Shown: positions 12,506-13,424 of the stretch, one piece after another | Numbering within the stretch: the first letter of the stretch is position 1 | Layout: the number at the start of each line of letters is the position of its first letter | NCBI GenBank assembly: GCA_003518745.1 | Contig: DOYB01000101.1 | Span: 1-13,424, forward strand | DNA from: Selenomonas sp. | GTDB lineage: Bacteria; Bacillota; Negativicutes; Selenomonadales; Selenomonadaceae | DNA: 13,424 bases | Reading direction: 5' to 3' | The notes under the pieces: model-generated | The model's database searches: none | Seen by the model: only the letters and a program-made list of their open reading frames with translations | What the model was told of the DNA's origin: nothing | Position numbers and translations under genes: made by a program

Positions 12506-13424
12506 ATGTCAGTGGAGGATGAAATGCAGGCGAAGGCCTTAGGGAACGAGATACCGAGGGGATTTCCGGGCGGATTTTTCGTATACAATGCTACAGGGAA
12601 CGAGGAAATATATTTTGCGGACCAGAATGTGATAGAGCTTTTTGGCTGCAAGGATATAGACGAGTTCAGGGAGCATACCCACAACAGCTTCACGGGCATG
12701 GTACATCCGGAGGATTTGGGAAAGATAGAGAACGATATCATGGCCCAGACCTTCAACAGTGAGAAGAAGCATGATTATGTGCGCTACCGCATCATCACAA
12801 AGCAGGGGGAGGTCCGATATGTGGAAGATTTCGGACATCTTCTTCATGGTGCTGATGGGGCAAAGATATTCTATGTGTATATCGTGGACGTGGATCAGGA
12901 CGAATATTACAACAGGGGACGCAACAGCTTCGCGGAAGCAAAGATTTTTGCCATGAACCGTAATGCTGACCGACTGACGGGACTTTTGAACATGCCGGCC
13001 TTTTACGAGAGGGCACAGGAGAAAATCAAGGCAGGGCTGCCAAAGGATGGGAAACTGACATTTATTCATTTTGATATATCCAATTTCAAGATATTCAATG
13101 AGAATTATGGCTTCCAAAAGGGCGATGACCTGCTTTGCCGTATGGCCTACACGATTCGCGGAGAGTTTCCGGGGGCAAACGTGGCACGTTTTTCCAATGA
13201 CCATTTCGTCGTGTGCACGAGTCTGGATAACGTAATAGAGCATGTGGAGAATGTCCACAGCACCATGCTGAGGATATTGGATGGAATCAGGGTGGAAATC
13301 AAGGCAGGTATATATGAGCTGGATGATAACTGCAAGGAAGTGGGGCTTGCCTGCGATCACGCGCGTATTGCCTGCAATATGGTCAAGCGCCGGTACGATA
13401 AGATATATGGGGTATATGAGCCTC
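12506..13424 (+). CDS. PAS-GGDEF(degenerate) signalling protein, 3' end beyond the window
   Basis: The frame from ATG 12506 is open to the right edge (306 codons visible). GGGAGG (12493-12498) lies 7 bases upstream, and the HAD stop is 20 bases upstream, so it probably belongs to the same operon. A PAS_3-like sensor covers about 18-130 (GGFFVYNATGNEEIYFADQN, FTGMVHPEDL at 62-71, GEVRYVEDFGHLL). The GGDEF domain begins near 150 with DRLTGLLNMPAF. It keeps the first metal-ligand position (FDISNFK, D190) and GTP-contact positions (N198, D207), but its signature reads SNDHF (230-234), so cyclase activity is doubtful. No signal peptide or membrane segment is visible. By analogy with proteins of this layout, an EAL or other output domain may follow beyond the edge; this is inference. 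Confidence 0.88.
   Translation, partial: MSVEDEMQAKALGNEIPRGFPGGFFVYNATGNEEIYFADQNVIELFGCKDIDEFREHTHNSFTGMVHPEDLGKIENDIMAQTFNSEKKHDYVRYRIITKQGEVRYVEDFGHLLHGADGAKIFYVYIVDVDQDEYYNRGRNSFAEAKIFAMNRNADRLTGLLNMPAFYERAQEKIKAGLPKDGKLTFIHFDISNFKIFNENYGFQKGDDLLCRMAYTIRGEFPGANVARFSNDHFVVCTSLDNVIEHVENVHSTMLRILDGIRVEIKAGIYELDDNCKEVGLACDHARIACNMVKRRYDKIYGVYEP

Noticed and set aside
1..13424. CRISPR array, prophage, integrase or toxin-antitoxin system
   Set aside because: No regularly spaced repeats, phage or recombinase genes, or toxin-like small gene pairs were seen; most of the window is ordinary housekeeping DNA.

Overview
This is a chromosomal segment of a low-to-mid GC anaerobic Firmicute, most likely of the class Negativicutes (Selenomonas-like). 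The support is the split glyQ/glyS glycyl-tRNA synthetase, a one-piece tmRNA with an AANEDYALAA-type tag, a primary sigma factor of SigA size (378 aa), and two PAS/GGDEF-type c-di-GMP proteins among housekeeping genes. The genus is inferred; nothing in the window proves it.

Layout. Positions 1-830 hold two minus-strand genes. One is the 5' end of an unrecognised gene cut by the window edge. The other is a 228-aa unknown protein built from two copies of a roughly 95-residue module; it diverges from ssrA. Positions 904-1353 are a complete ssrA (tmRNA) unit with a near-consensus promoter, a 350-nt RNA and an intrinsic terminator. Positions 1417-4554 are a glyQS operon with its own promoter and a leader of about 115 nt that lacks T-box signatures. 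Positions 4639-6407 are a single gene for a PAS-degenerate GGDEF-EAL protein (a probable c-di-GMP phosphodiesterase), closed by a very strong terminator. Positions 6438-10561 carry a genome-maintenance cluster: a Dgt-like dNTPase, DNA primase dnaG, a possible 40-codon ORF, and the primary sigma factor rpoD. Directly after rpoD, 10570-10719 folds into a 150-nt rod whose non-Watson-Crick pairs are all G-U when read on the + strand, so it is probably a structured RNA. Positions 10758-13424 then hold a P-loop kinase with an unusual C-terminal tail, a beta-phosphoglucomutase-like HAD hydrolase, and a PAS-degenerate GGDEF gene running off the right edge.

How the genes fit together. ssrA rescues stalled ribosomes and glyQS charges tRNA-Gly. 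Dgt and DnaG link dNTP pools to replication priming, and RpoD directs housekeeping transcription. The two c-di-GMP-type proteins both have damaged cyclase sites. The first keeps every EAL catalytic residue, so it probably degrades c-di-GMP and may sense GTP through its dead GGDEF domain. The least explained elements are the RNA-like structure after rpoD, the kinase with an Rpn-like tail, and the duplicated-module protein opposite ssrA.
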